From Saprospiraceae bacterium (GTDB lineage Bacteria > Bacteroidota > Bacteroidia > Chitinophagales > Saprospiraceae): DNA of 64,000 bases. A model generated the notes under the pieces. The model saw nothing but the letters and a program-made list of their open reading frames with translations, was not told where the DNA came from and searched no databases. The position numbers and the translations under genes are program-made. This document shows, piece by piece, positions 27,510-38,242 of the stretch (its first letter is position 1; every line of letters begins with the position of its first letter). The DNA lies in NCBI GenBank assembly GCA_016715105.1, contig JADKBO010000025.1, positions 1 through 64,000 of the forward strand, in the 5' to 3' direction.

Positions 27510-29912
27510 ATGATAAAGAATTATGTTAAAATAGCTTGGCGGAATTTACTTAAATCAAAGTTGTATTCTTCCATTAATATCATTGGCTTAAGTATTGGAA
27601 TCTCTGCATGTATCTTGATTGGCCTGTATATTCACAATGAACTGAATTATGATCAATTTCATTTGAAATCAGATAATATTTATCGCGCCACTATGGAGTA
27701 TAGTACTGCGGGACCTGTGGAAGAAGCAGCTGTTTCGGGATCTAAAGTTGGCCCTGAATTCAAAAGGACTTTTCCCAATGTTGTAGAATATGTGAGGACA
27801 TACACATCAACCTCCTCTATTAAAAAAGGTGAAGTAGTATTTGATGAAAATAAAATGTTATTTGCTGATTCAGCTTTTTTTAGTGTTTTTTCATTTGAAT
27901 TATTGGCAGGTGATGCAATAACAGCAATTGATGCACCTGATAAAATTGTTTTGACACAAAGTAGCGCTGCTAAATTATTTCCCCTACAAAATGCAATGGG
28001 TGAAATTTTGAGATATGGCGGGAGCGAATATAAAATAAGCGGAATTTGTGTTGACCCGCCGCAAAATTCGCAAATCAAATTTGATTTTGTGATCAGTTTT
28101 AGCAATATCGGAAATGCCTATAAAACGGAAACTTGGTGGAATGCAAATTGGGTAACATATCTTTTGTTAAATAATCAGACAGATATAGCACAATTTGAAA
28201 ATCAGGTCAATGCCTACATGGATTCTGATTTAGTGCGTGAACAAACAGGATCCATGCATCCCAATTTTCTGCATTATAATTTGGAACCACTCACCAAAGT
28301 TCATTTACACTCATCAGTGGAAGGACTCGAACCAAATGGGAATATACAATACATCTATATATTCGGTATAATTGGCTTATTGATATTATTGATTGCTGGA
28401 GCTAATTACACCAATTTGGCAACTGCCCAAGCGATGGGTAGAGGTGGTGAAATAGGCACAAGAAAAGTACTGGGAGCAAATAGAAATCAAATTTTTTCAC
28501 AGTTTATTGGTGAAGCTGTTGTGCTGACTTGTGTAGCAACCATTTTGGCTTTGGTTATTACACTCGCTGCCATTCCTTTTTTCAATAATGTATCAGGTAA
28601 AAGTTTTGTTTATGGCGATGTTTTGAGTACTAAGGTAATGATTATGACCCCTTTATTTGCAGTAATTATTAGCTTTTTAGCTGGTCTTTATCCTGCAGTG
28701 GTATTGTCTGGTACCAAAGCTTTGACAGCAATGAAATCTTCATTTGAATTGGCTAAAGGCAATCGAAATATTTTACGAAAATCCTTGATTATTGCCCAAT
28801 TTTCTATCTCAATATTTTTGATAGCCGTGACAGGCATTATTATTTCACAAGTTAATTTTTTGAAAGAAACCAATTTGGGTTATGACAGGAATCATGTCGT
28901 TGTGATTCCTATGAATAACAAGATTTCTGAAAATTACGAAATTTTAAAACCTGCCATTCAAAATGTAATGGGTGTGAAATCTGTTACTGCGTCCTACGAT
29001 ACTCCAGAGTATGTAGCTTGGGGAGATGGAATTTCAGCCACAGGGAAAAATGGTCCTGTGGAAATATCTCTCAACGCCATGCCTATAGATCTAGATTTCG
29101 CTCAAACTTTAGGTATGCAATTCGCGGCTGGCAGAGATTTTCAAAAGTATGATTTTGATCTGATGGACACTACCAATAATTCGGCTAATTACAAATTGCC
29201 ATACATCATCAATGAAACCTTGGCTAAAATGATAGGTTGGACACCTGAAGAAGCTATTGGCAAAACCATTGAACATCGAGCTTTAGGCCCCATTGTGGGC
29301 GTTTTAAAAGATTTTCATTTTCAAAGTTTACATCAACCAATTGGTCCGTTGCTTCAATTTTTAGATAAAGATGCTTCTAGAAAACTTCTGGTTAAAATCG
29401 ATGGATCCCAAATGAAGGAAACCTTAAAAGGCTTGGAGCAATTATTTGCTACTAGAATGCCTGGGCAACCTTTTAATTTTCATTTCCTGGACGATGACTA
29501 TAATAAATTATATATGTCGGAGCAAAGGACAACTTCATTGTTTAAAGCTGCAGCTTTTATAGCAATTTTATTAGCCACTTTAGGGCTTTTTGGATTAGCT
29601 GCCTTTGTGACTTTTAGCAGAACTAAGGAAGTTGGAATTAGGAGAGTTCTTGGCGCTACCTTACTTTCCATTACCCAATTATTTGTTCGTCAATTTATTT
29701 TCCTCATTGTTTTGTCCGTAGTAATTGCGGTTCCTTTGGCATGGTATGCAGGCAATTATTGGTTACAGGATTTTGCCTATAAAATCGAATTGGAATGGTG
29801 GCATTTTGCCCTTGCAGGAACTCTGGTGCTACTGATTGCGGTGGCTACCATCAGTTATCAATCCATCAGGGTTTGTTTGTTGAATCCTATTAAATCTTTG
29901 CGAAGCGAATAA
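27510..29912 (+). CDS. P3: double-FtsX MacB-type ABC permease
   Basis: The product has 800 residues and starts MIKNYVKIAWRNLLKSKLYSSINIIGLSIGISACILIGLYI. The first FtsX core reads GGEIGTRKVLGAN (about residue 313), with Thr where nearly all paralogs have Ile or Val; the second reads KEVGIRRVLGAT (about 706) after LGLFGLAAFVTFSRT. Periplasmic domains lie at about 45-285 and 440-660. The tail ends LLNPIKSLRSE. It follows P2 by 15 bp, which points to one transcript. Confidence 0.93.
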   Translation: MIKNYVKIAWRNLLKSKLYSSINIIGLSIGISACILIGLYIHNELNYDQFHLKSDNIYRATMEYSTAGPVEEAAVSGSKVGPEFKRTFPNVVEYVRTYTSTSSIKKGEVVFDENKMLFADSAFFSVFSFELLAGDAITAIDAPDKIVLTQSSAAKLFPLQNAMGEILRYGGSEYKISGICVDPPQNSQIKFDFVISFSNIGNAYKTETWWNANWVTYLLLNNQTDIAQFENQVNAYMDSDLVREQTGSMHPNFLHYNLEPLTKVHLHSSVEGLEPNGNIQYIYIFGIIGLLILLIAGANYTNLATAQAMGRGGEIGTRKVLGANRNQIFSQFIGEAVVLTCVATILALVITLAAIPFFNNVSGKSFVYGDVLSTKVMIMTPLFAVIISFLAGLYPAVVLSGTKALTAMKSSFELAKGNRNILRKSLIIAQFSISIFLIAVTGIIISQVNFLKETNLGYDRNHVVVIPMNNKISENYEILKPAIQNVMGVKSVTASYDTPEYVAWGDGISATGKNGPVEISLNAMPIDLDFAQTLGMQFAAGRDFQKYDFDLMDTTNNSANYKLPYIINETLAKMIGWTPEEAIGKTIEHRALGPIVGVLKDFHFQSLHQPIGPLLQFLDKDASRKLLVKIDGSQMKETLKGLEQLFATRMPGQPFNFHFLDDDYNKLYMSEQRTTSLFKAAAFIAILLATLGLFGLAAFVTFSRTKEVGIRRVLGATLLSITQLFVRQFIFLIVLSVVIAVPLAWYAGNYWLQDFAYKIELEWWHFALAGTLVLLIAVATISYQSIRVCLLNPIKSLRSE

Positions 29913-30187
29913 TGTGAATGGTAAATAGTGAATAGTGAATGGTGAAATGTGAGATGTGAAATGTAAAATGTTTAAATGGATTTGTTGAGCGATGGCAAGC
30001 CATGGCTTCACCGGATAAATATAAATTGGAACCACAGGTAAAGAAAGGGCTTGCCCCTTTCTATATGGCACGAATAAATGGTGAATGTTGTAAAATGTGA
30101 AATGGAACCTCGCTGGTTGAGGCAGGATTTATCCTGTCTTCTCAGGTCGAATGTATGTTGTAGATAGGAGATATTAAATCGTAAATT
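29913..30187. repeat. P3-P4 gap: composite palindromic block with heptads
   Basis: The gap starts with GTGAATG/GTAAATA/GTGAAAT heptads (to about 29970). It then holds the constant word GATAAATATAAATTGGAACC, the hairpin GAAAGGGCTTGCCCCTTTC (within 30042-30062), more heptads, and CAGGATTTATCCTG (30123-30136). The same order recurs in the P5-P6, P6-P7 and P7-P8 gaps. Confidence 0.82.
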
Positions 30188-32569
30188 ATGATAAAGAATT
30201 ATTTTTTAATTGCCTGGAGAAATTTACAAAAAAGCAAGGGTTATTCTGCGATAAACATCGGTGGACTTGCTGTAGGTATGGCTGTAGCGATATTAATCGG
30301 TCTTTGGATTTGGGATGAAATCAACTTTAATAAACACCACAAAAACTACGATTCCATTGTGCGTGTGATGCAACATCAGACCTTCAATGGAACCGTGCGG
30401 AGCTTTATTACAAATCCATATATTATGGCTTCTGAAATTAGAAAGAATCATGGAGACGATTTCACTCACGTAGTTCAATCTTCTTGGAATAATGAGCACA
30501 TTCTCACGGTTGGTGACAAGGCATTGGTCTGGAATGGTAGTTATGTTGAGCCGGAAATATCCGAGATACTAAGTCTTGAGATGATCCATGGTGCCAAAGA
30601 TGGATTAAAAGATATGAATTCTATGTTATTGAATGAATCGGTGTCAAAAGCCTTTTTTGGTGAAGAAAACCCAATTGGAAAAACGATTAAAATAAATAAC
30701 AAGATAGATTTGCAAGTAGTTGGGGTTTACCGCGACATCCCTAAAAACTCATCATTTCACGATCTGAAGGTCATCATGCCTTGGGAACAGTATTTAGCGC
30801 AAAACACCTGGGCAACTTCCATGTCGGATCCATGGGGTGCTAATTTCACACAAGTCTATGCACAACTTGCACCCAACAGGAGTGCTGAAGATGTATCTGC
30901 ACGAATCAAAGATGTAAAATTTAAACAAATCGATGACGAGGAAAAAAAGTATAAGCCTCAGGTTTTTGTTCATCCTATGAGCAAATGGCATCTGTATAAT
31001 ACTTTCGAGAATGGCATTAATACTGGTGGTCAAATTGAGACAGTCTGGATGTTTGGCATAATAGCGGTTTTTGTGCTCTTATTGGCTTGTATCAATTTCA
31101 TGAACCTCAGCACAGCGCGCTCCGAAAAACGGGCAAAGGAAGTTGGGATTCGCAAATCAATTGGATCAAATAAATTCCAGTTGATGGCCCAATTTTTCAG
31201 CGAATCTACCTTGATCTCGCTTATAGCGATGATTTTTTCAATAATGCTCGTCACTTTGATGCTTCCCAGCTTTAATGGAATTGCAGAAAAATCAACCAGC
31301 ATACCTTGGACATCTCCTTTATTTTGGACACTCACTTTGGGATTCAGTTTATTTACAGGATTTGTTGCTGGCTTATATCCTGCATTATTTTTGTCCTCTT
31401 TCCAGCCTGTGGATGTTCTTAAATCTACATATCGTGCAGGAAAGGCAGGATCGCTACCTCGGAAAATATTAGTCATTTCACAATTTTCCATTGCGATAAC
31501 ACTCATTATTGGCACCACCATTGTCTATCAACAAGTAAATCATGCCCAAAATCGACCAATTGGCTATGATAAAAGTGGTTTGATAAATCTCTGGTCAAAT
31601 GAAATGCGCCATAAAAATTTCGAGGTTATCAGACAAAGCCTGATGGATGCCAATGCCATCGTTGACATGACAGAATGTGTTAGTCCAGCCACCGATGTTT
31701 ATAATACCAATGGAGGGTTTGATTGGGAAGGAAAAGATCCATCCATGGGAGTAGATTTTCCAAACAATGGGGTGACTTTTGAATATGGGAAAACCATCGG
31801 CTGGACAGTGAAAGCAGGCAGAGACTTTTCCCGAGAATTTAGCTCAGATTCAAGTGCTATGATCTTGAACCAAGCTGCAGCAGAATTTATGGGCTTTGAT
31901 GATCCAATCGGCAAGACAGTTAAATGGAATGGAGATCCTTATACGGTAATAGGAGTGGTTGACAACCTATTGGTGGAATCTCCTTATTTACCGGTTCGAG
32001 CTTCGATATTTCATATTTCAGGCGAAGAAGAAAATGTAATAATGCTAAGGCTAAATCCACAAAAGAGTACCAGTGAGACGCTCGCTAAAGTGGAAGAGGT
32101 GTTTAGAAGATTTGACCCTGCGACTCCTTTCAAAACTGATTTTGTGGATAAGACCTTTTCAGAGAAGTTTAGATCAGAAACAAGGATTGGATATTTAGCC
32201 GGATTTTTCGGCTTCCTTGCCATCTTTTTATCATGTCTTGGATTATTCGGTCTGGCATCTTATGTAGCAGAACAGCGAACCAAGGAAATAGGCGTCCGGA
32301 AAGTGTTGGGAGCTTCTGTAGCCAGTGTCTGGAGATTGTTGTCCTCCGAATTCATTGTGCTCGTTATTATATCATGTATTGTATCCATACCAATTGCATA
32401 TTATTTAATGAATAATTGGCTCAATCAATTTGACTATAGGACGGATATTTCTTTGTGGGTATTTGTGTTTGCTTCAATAGGTGCCATCTTGCTTACCTTG
32501 ATAACAGTAAGTTTTCAGGCCATTAAAGCGGCAGTAGCCAATCCGGTGAAGTCGTTGAGAACGGAATAA
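30188..32569 (+). CDS. P4: double-FtsX ABC permease, 'ARSEKR' subgroup
   Basis: The product has 793 residues. It belongs to a close subgroup (P4, P6, P11, P12, P13) with NFMNLSTARSEKR before the first FtsX motif and VAEQRTKEIG or VAEQRIKEIG before the second; P4 also has the GGLAVGMAVA first helix. Core motifs: KEVGIRKSIGSN (about residue 317) and KEIGVRKVLGAS (about 699). The periplasmic regions contain aromatic WNNEHILTV and HPMSKWHLYN segments, the second of which is shared with P6 and P12. The gene is intact, with repeat blocks on both sides and no recognisable promoter, so it probably depends on read-through. Confidence 0.93.
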   Translation: MIKNYFLIAWRNLQKSKGYSAINIGGLAVGMAVAILIGLWIWDEINFNKHHKNYDSIVRVMQHQTFNGTVRSFITNPYIMASEIRKNHGDDFTHVVQSSWNNEHILTVGDKALVWNGSYVEPEISEILSLEMIHGAKDGLKDMNSMLLNESVSKAFFGEENPIGKTIKINNKIDLQVVGVYRDIPKNSSFHDLKVIMPWEQYLAQNTWATSMSDPWGANFTQVYAQLAPNRSAEDVSARIKDVKFKQIDDEEKKYKPQVFVHPMSKWHLYNTFENGINTGGQIETVWMFGIIAVFVLLLACINFMNLSTARSEKRAKEVGIRKSIGSNKFQLMAQFFSESTLISLIAMIFSIMLVTLMLPSFNGIAEKSTSIPWTSPLFWTLTLGFSLFTGFVAGLYPALFLSSFQPVDVLKSTYRAGKAGSLPRKILVISQFSIAITLIIGTTIVYQQVNHAQNRPIGYDKSGLINLWSNEMRHKNFEVIRQSLMDANAIVDMTECVSPATDVYNTNGGFDWEGKDPSMGVDFPNNGVTFEYGKTIGWTVKAGRDFSREFSSDSSAMILNQAAAEFMGFDDPIGKTVKWNGDPYTVIGVVDNLLVESPYLPVRASIFHISGEEENVIMLRLNPQKSTSETLAKVEEVFRRFDPATPFKTDFVDKTFSEKFRSETRIGYLAGFFGFLAIFLSCLGLFGLASYVAEQRTKEIGVRKVLGASVASVWRLLSSEFIVLVIISCIVSIPIAYYLMNNWLNQFDYRTDISLWVFVFASIGAILLTLITVSFQAIKAAVANPVKSLRTE

Positions 32570-32780
32570 TTGATAATGGTTAATGAGTTGAGGATGGTTT
32601 TTAAAGGGTTGTTGAGCGCTTAGTAAATATAAATGTGAAATGGCCCTTTAATGACGAATAAATGGTAAATGTGAAATGTGAAATGTGAAATGGAACCTGG
32701 TTGAAAGAGTTCTCTCAACCGATTTTGATAAAAAGAAATAAATGAAATTACCCATTACAAGTGATATTAAATAATAAATT
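32570..32780. repeat. P4-P5 gap: decayed composite repeat block
   Basis: Traces of the composite block remain (GTTGAGCGCTTAGTAAATAT, CGAATAAATGGTAAAT, four GTGAAAT heptads). The GAAAGGG hairpin is missing, and the last palindrome is replaced by GGTTGAAAGAGTTCTCTCAACC, a different inverted repeat at about 32700-32721. Confidence 0.65.
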
Positions 32781-35174
32781 ATGATAAATAATTATTTCAA
32801 AATTGCCTGGAGGAATGTCCTCAAAAATAAAACAATCGTTGGGATAAATGTTGCAGGTTTGGCATTAAGCCTGGCCTGCTGTATTTTGATATTTTCAGTT
32901 GTATCTTACCATTTGAGTTTTGATAATTTTCACAATAATTCTGATCGTATTTACAGAATTGTTACGGAAATGCACAGGGATAATATTGCTTACAATCCTA
33001 ATGTGCCTTCTCCTCTTGGAAAAAAGTTACGTGCAGACTTTAATTATGGTGAGCAAGTAACTTGCATTGCAACGTTTAGGGAAGAAGTGTTTGTTGTAAG
33101 AGGAGCTACCGAAAATAAAAAATTCAAAGAAGAGGAAGGCTTATCCTTTACAGAACCCAATTACTTCGAAATTTTTAATTTTCAATTACAGAAAGGCAAT
33201 ATCAAAACAGCATTGATTGAACCCAATACTGCCATTATAACTCAAAACGCGGCACAAAAATATTTTGGTCAAGAAGATGCAATAGGGAAAACTTTATGGC
33301 TGAATAATAAAATTGCATTGACCATCACAGGAATTTTAAAAAATCTACCTGAAAATACGGACCGCAAGACAGAGATTTATGCCTCCTATTCTACCTTCAA
33401 ACAATACGACGAATGGCTTGCAGGTGAAGATTCCTGGGGTGGCATCGCAAGTGGTGTAGAAAGTTATATTTTACTGCGACCCAATGTTGACCCCGTTCAA
33501 GTTGAAAAATCCATGCAGCCATATGTTAAAAAGTTTAGACCAAATAGCAGTAATGTACACCATTATAAATTGCAGCCTCTGTCAGATATTCATTTTAATG
33601 CGGATTACCATGGCGCTATGGAGAGAAAGTATTTATGGATATTGTCTATAATTGGATTGTTTTTGATAGCAACAGCCTGTGTTAATTTTATAAATTTAGC
33701 TACTGCACAATCTCTAAAGCGATCGAAAGAAGTTGGTCTGCGGAAAGTAATGGGTAGTATGAAAAACCAAATATTTTGGCAATTCTTATCGGAAACTACC
33801 TTGGTGGTTGGCTTAAGCATTTTTATTGGGCTGGCTTTGTCCTATTTATTTATGCCTTTTGTCAATGAGTTTTTTCAATCTAAAATGAGTCTTAATTTAT
33901 TTTCAAATTATAGTCTACCACTATTTCTTTTGATTCTAGGTCTGGTGGTAATACTTTTTTCAGGTTCCTACCCTGGACTGAAATTAGCTGGTTTTCAACC
34001 TGTTGCAGCGTTAAAAGGGAAATTGTCGCAGCAACATATTGGAGGTTTAAATACGCGAAGGACATTGATTATAACACAATTTGCTATTTCTCAAGTATTG
34101 ATCATTGGTATTATGGTGGTCATGGGACAAATGAAATATACCAAAAAAGCAGACCTTGGATTTTCCAAAGATGCAATTTTAATGGTTGAAACTGGTGCAG
34201 AGGGAAAAGCTTTGACCTTGAAAACTTTAAAAAATCAATTTAAGCAAATTCCTGGTGTTGAAAAAGTAAGTATATGTCACGAGGCACCAGCTACAACTGA
34301 TATTTGGAATAACTCTGTAAAGTTTGATAATAGTAGTGAGGAAGTTAATTTCGGCACCAATATGAAAGCCGCTGATGAAGATTATTTAAGCACATTTGAT
34401 TTGGAACTGGTGGCGGGTAAAAACCTACATGCCTCAGACACCGTCAGCGAGTTTATGGTCAATGAGGCTTTTACTCGAAAACTCAACTTAAAAACACCTG
34501 ATGATGCGATCGGTAAAATATTATCAGCCGATGGTGGATCTATGGTAGGACCGATTGTAGGAATTGTAAAAGACTTTCACGAGCGTTCTTTTCGAGATGA
34601 AATAGGGGCAGTAGCATTCATGACGAGTAATGATAATTACGGAAATTTTGCGCTTAAAATAAATATGAATGATGCAAAATCCACTATTGAAAACATTGAA
34701 AAAGTTTGGAATGATCAATACCCAAATGAAGTATTTGAATATCAATTTTTATATAAGAGTATTGCAGAATTTTACCATACCGAAGCTATGATGTTGACAT
34801 TAATTCAATTCTTTGCATTTATTGCACTGTTTGTAGGTTGTCTGGGTTTATTTGGATTAGTCTCATTTATGGTTGTCCAAAAAACCAAGGAAATAGGTAT
34901 TAGGAAGGTTTTGGGAAGTAGTCTTTCAGACATATTATTAATTTTTGGGAAAGAGTTTTCATTCCTCATTTTTATAGCTTTTTTCATTGCCAGTCCTATT
35001 GGCTGGTATTTCATGAAACTATGGCTTCAGGATTTTGAATATCGAATTGAAATTAGTCCATTTTATTTCCTTTATACAGTTGGTTTTACTTTGACTATTG
35101 CTTTACTCACAGTGAGTTATCAAGCAATAAAAGCAGCAGTGATGAATCCTGTTAAGGCATTAAAAACTGAGTAA
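32781..35174 (+). CDS. P5: double-FtsX MacB-type ABC permease
   Basis: The product has 797 residues and starts MINNYFKIAWRNVLKNKTIVGINVAGLALSLACCILIF, a first helix with a Cys pair like that of P10. Core motifs: KEVGLRKVMGSM (about residue 316) and KEIGIRKVLGSS (about 703) after LFGLVSFMVVQKT. The tail KAAVMNPVKALKTE and the downstream DNA are nearly identical to those of P6, which suggests gene conversion or a recent local duplication of the tail. No frame damage is visible. Confidence 0.93.
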   Translation: MINNYFKIAWRNVLKNKTIVGINVAGLALSLACCILIFSVVSYHLSFDNFHNNSDRIYRIVTEMHRDNIAYNPNVPSPLGKKLRADFNYGEQVTCIATFREEVFVVRGATENKKFKEEEGLSFTEPNYFEIFNFQLQKGNIKTALIEPNTAIITQNAAQKYFGQEDAIGKTLWLNNKIALTITGILKNLPENTDRKTEIYASYSTFKQYDEWLAGEDSWGGIASGVESYILLRPNVDPVQVEKSMQPYVKKFRPNSSNVHHYKLQPLSDIHFNADYHGAMERKYLWILSIIGLFLIATACVNFINLATAQSLKRSKEVGLRKVMGSMKNQIFWQFLSETTLVVGLSIFIGLALSYLFMPFVNEFFQSKMSLNLFSNYSLPLFLLILGLVVILFSGSYPGLKLAGFQPVAALKGKLSQQHIGGLNTRRTLIITQFAISQVLIIGIMVVMGQMKYTKKADLGFSKDAILMVETGAEGKALTLKTLKNQFKQIPGVEKVSICHEAPATTDIWNNSVKFDNSSEEVNFGTNMKAADEDYLSTFDLELVAGKNLHASDTVSEFMVNEAFTRKLNLKTPDDAIGKILSADGGSMVGPIVGIVKDFHERSFRDEIGAVAFMTSNDNYGNFALKINMNDAKSTIENIEKVWNDQYPNEVFEYQFLYKSIAEFYHTEAMMLTLIQFFAFIALFVGCLGLFGLVSFMVVQKTKEIGIRKVLGSSLSDILLIFGKEFSFLIFIAFFIASPIGWYFMKLWLQDFEYRIEISPFYFLYTVGFTLTIALLTVSYQAIKAAVMNPVKALKTE

Positions 35175-35495
35175 GTGAATGGTGAATGGTGAATGGTGAA
35201 TTTTGTGAAATGTGAGATGTGAAATGTGAGATGTAAAGTGTAAAAGGATTTGTTGAGACATGGCATGCCATGGCTTCACGAGATAAATATAAATTGGAAC
35301 CGCATGGAAAGAAAGGGCTTGCCCCTTTCTATGTGGCACGAATAAATGGTAAATGGTGTTAGGTGTGAAATGTAAAATACGAAATTCTGTTTGTAACCAA
35401 TTGTTGAGACAGGATTTATCCTGTCTTCCCGGCTCCGATTTTTGATAAAAAGAAATGAATGGAATTACCCATTCAGTGATGTTAAATATTAGAAT
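35175..35495. repeat. P5-P6 gap: full composite palindromic block
   Basis: In order: GTGAATG heptads; a catggcatgccatg palindrome (35259-35272); the GATAAATATAAATTGGAACC word; the GAAAGGGCTTGCCCCTTTC hairpin (within 35310-35330); GGCACGAATAAATGG; and GACAGGATTTATCCTGTC (35408-35425). The block is almost identical to that in the P6-P7 gap. No gene or terminator-like T-run is seen. Confidence 0.85.
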
Positions 35496-37910
35496 ATGAT
35501 AAATAATTATTTCAAGATTGCTTGGAGAAATATCCTCAAAAATAAAATGTACAGCTTCATCAATATTGGTGGGTTGGCAGTGAGAATGGCTGTGGCCATG
35601 CTTATTGGGCTTTGGGTTTGGGACGAAGTATCTTATAATAGAAATTTTCAAAATCATGATAGTATAGCCCATGTTCATAATCACACTATTGAGCCTCTTG
35701 AGAAAAAGGCAGACTATTCAACCAGCATGCAGCAACCTTTGGCAACCGTCCTTCGAGAAAAATATGGTCACATTTTCAAGCACGTAATATTACTGCAATG
35801 GGAATCTGATTATTCCATTAAAATTGGGGATAATAATGTAGTAAAAACAGGACAGTTTTTTTCTGAAGGTGTGCTTGATATGTTTTCGCTAAAAATGTTG
35901 AAAGGGAGCAAGGAGAGTTTGAAGGATATGCATGGAATAGTAATTTCAGAAACAACATCTATTTCGTTATTTGGCGAAAAAGACCCTATTGGCGAAATTG
36001 TAAAATTGAATAATAAGATCAACTGTAAAATAACAGGAGTTTATGAAGATATTGCTAAAAATTCATTCCTAGGTGACATACAATTTATTGGAAATTTTGA
36101 AAACATCAAGGCCACTTTCCCAAAAATAAAAGCTAATGAATCCAATTGGCACAATAGTTCTCAAAGGCTTTTTGTACAAACAGCCGATAATGTGAGTATG
36201 GAGCAGGCAAATGCAGCTATCAAAGATTTCTACTTGAAAGATGCCCCAGATGATTTCAAAGCATTGGCCAGAGAATATCAAGCCATACTTTGTTTGAATC
36301 CAATGAAAAATTGGCATTTGTATTCTGAATATAAAGATGGATATCCCTCTGGAGGGCGTATCACCTATGTATGGCTTTTTTCCATTGTTGGGTTATTTGT
36401 TTTGTTTTTGGCATGTATCAATTTTATGAATTTGAGTACCGCCCGCAGCGAAAAAAGAGCTAGGGAAGTGGGTATCCGGAAAGCAATAGGTTCTTTAAAA
36501 TCACAATTAATCAATCAATTTTTGATCGAGTCGTTTTTGGTTGTACTTATTGCCTTTTTTATTACACTTGGTTTGGTTTCAGTTTTATTTCTACATTCAA
36601 TGAATTGGCCGATAAGCAAATTACTTTCCCTTATTCCAACCTGTTTTTTTGGATTATTTGTGGAACATTTTTATTTTTTACATCTTTATTTTCTGGCCTT
36701 TACCCTGCTTTTTATTTGTCTTCGTTCGAGCCGGTGAAAGTGTTGAAAGGAACTATCCGCCTTGGAAAATATGCATCATTACCCCGTAAAGCATTGGTTG
36801 TGGTCCAATTTACTGTTTCAATAGTTTTGGTCATTGGCACTGTCATCGTGTATCAACAACTTCAGTTTGCTCAAAATCGCCCAATTGGTTATGACAAAGA
36901 AAATTTGGTTAGAATTCCGATGAGTGACCCCAATTTTAATAATAATAAGCAGATAATGAAAGAAGAGATTCTCAGAAGTGGAGTGGCTGAAAAAATTGCG
37001 TTTTCTAGTAGCCCGGTTACTGCAATTTGGGATAATTGGGGAGGATTTACTTGGAAAGGTAAAGATCCAAAATCAGAGTCTTCATTTGCCGTAACCTACA
37101 TCAATGAAGATTATGGCAGTACTATCAAATGGAAAATTAAACGAGGTAGGGATTTTTCAAGCGAATTTAGCACGGACTCTGCTGCTGTAATAATAAATGA
37201 ATCGGCGGCAAGGTACATTGGTTTACAGAATCCTATAGGAGAATTTATTACTAATGATGATACGAAACAAAAAATGCAGATTATTGCGGTGGTGGAAGAT
37301 GTTATTGCTGACTCACCATATGATCCAGTTAAAATGGCCTTTTATTGGTACATAAAAAATCCAAATGACCTTAGTGAAATGTTAATCAAAAGTCAATCCT
37401 AGAGTTACCGCCAAAGAAGCTTTGTTTAAAATCGAAGGTATCCAGAAAAATTTGGTACCGTCCGCACCATTTCAGTATAAATTTACGAATGAAGAATATG
37501 ATCTAAAATTTAAAGCAGAACAACGCATCGGGAAACTCGCTACTTTCTTTGCGGTTTTTGCCATTTTCATTTCTTACCTCGGCCTTTTCGGCCTAGCCAG
37601 TTTTGTGGCCGAGCAACGGACCAAAGAATTCGGAATACGGAAAGTGTTAGGGGCAACTGTTGCAAATTTATTGCAAATGTTAAGCAAAGATTTTCTGATT
37701 TTAGTGATAGTTGCTTGCTTAATAGCTGCACCAACAGCCTACTATTTTATGCATGAATGGTTGCAAAAATATACATATAGAACAGAAATAAGCTGGTGGA
37801 TATTTGCAGGGGCAGCAGCAGGCGCATTATTCATTACCTTATTTACGGTTAGTTATCAAGCAATAAAAGCAGCAGTGATGAATCCTGTGAAAGCTTTAAA
37901 AACAGAATAA
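35496..37910 (+). pseudogene. P6: double-FtsX ABC permease, two frameshifts
   Basis: Two indels break the frame: a missing base near 36593 (the frame resumes FNELADKQITF) and an extra A in the AAAA run near 37388 (resuming VNPRVTAKEALFKIEG). They cancel, and the restored product has about 804 residues of the ARSEKR subgroup: REVGIRKAIGSL (about residue 323) and KEFGIRKVLGAT (about 710), where Phe replaces the usual Ile. The first helix reads GGLAVRMAVA, with an Arg inside a membrane helix where the sister genes have Gly. This odd residue supports true decay, although both indels could be sequencing errors. Confidence 0.85.
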
Positions 37911-38242
37911 GTGAATGGTAAATGGTAAATGGTGAATGGTGAATTTTGTGAAATGTGAGAAGTGAGATGTGAGAAGTGAAATGTGTAAAAGGATTTGTTG
38001 ACCCATGGCATGCCATGGCTTAACGGGATAAATATAAATTGGAACCGCATGGAAAGAAAGGGCTATTTGCCCCTTTCTATGTGGCACGAATAAATGGTAA
38101 ATGGTGTTAGGTGTGAAATGTAAAATACGAAATTCTGTTTGTAACCAATTGTTGAGACAGGATTTATCCTGTCTTCGCAGCACCAATTTTTGATAAAAGA
38201 AATGAATGGAATTACCAATTCAATGATGTTAAATTTTAGAAT
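37911..38242. repeat. P6-P7 gap: composite palindromic block, near copy of P5-P6
   Basis: It has the same order as at 35175-35495: heptads, CCATGGCATGCCATGG (38003-38018), the GAAAGGG hairpin with a 3-base longer loop (38055-38078), and GACAGGATTTATCCTGTC (38156-38173). Long stretches match the P5-P6 gap base for base. Confidence 0.85.

Noticed and set aside
30061..30085. TGGCACGAATAAATGG as a sigma54 promoter in the composite blocks
   Set aside because: The -12 half does not fit, the word is part of the repeated block in several gaps, and no operator stands 50 bp upstream.
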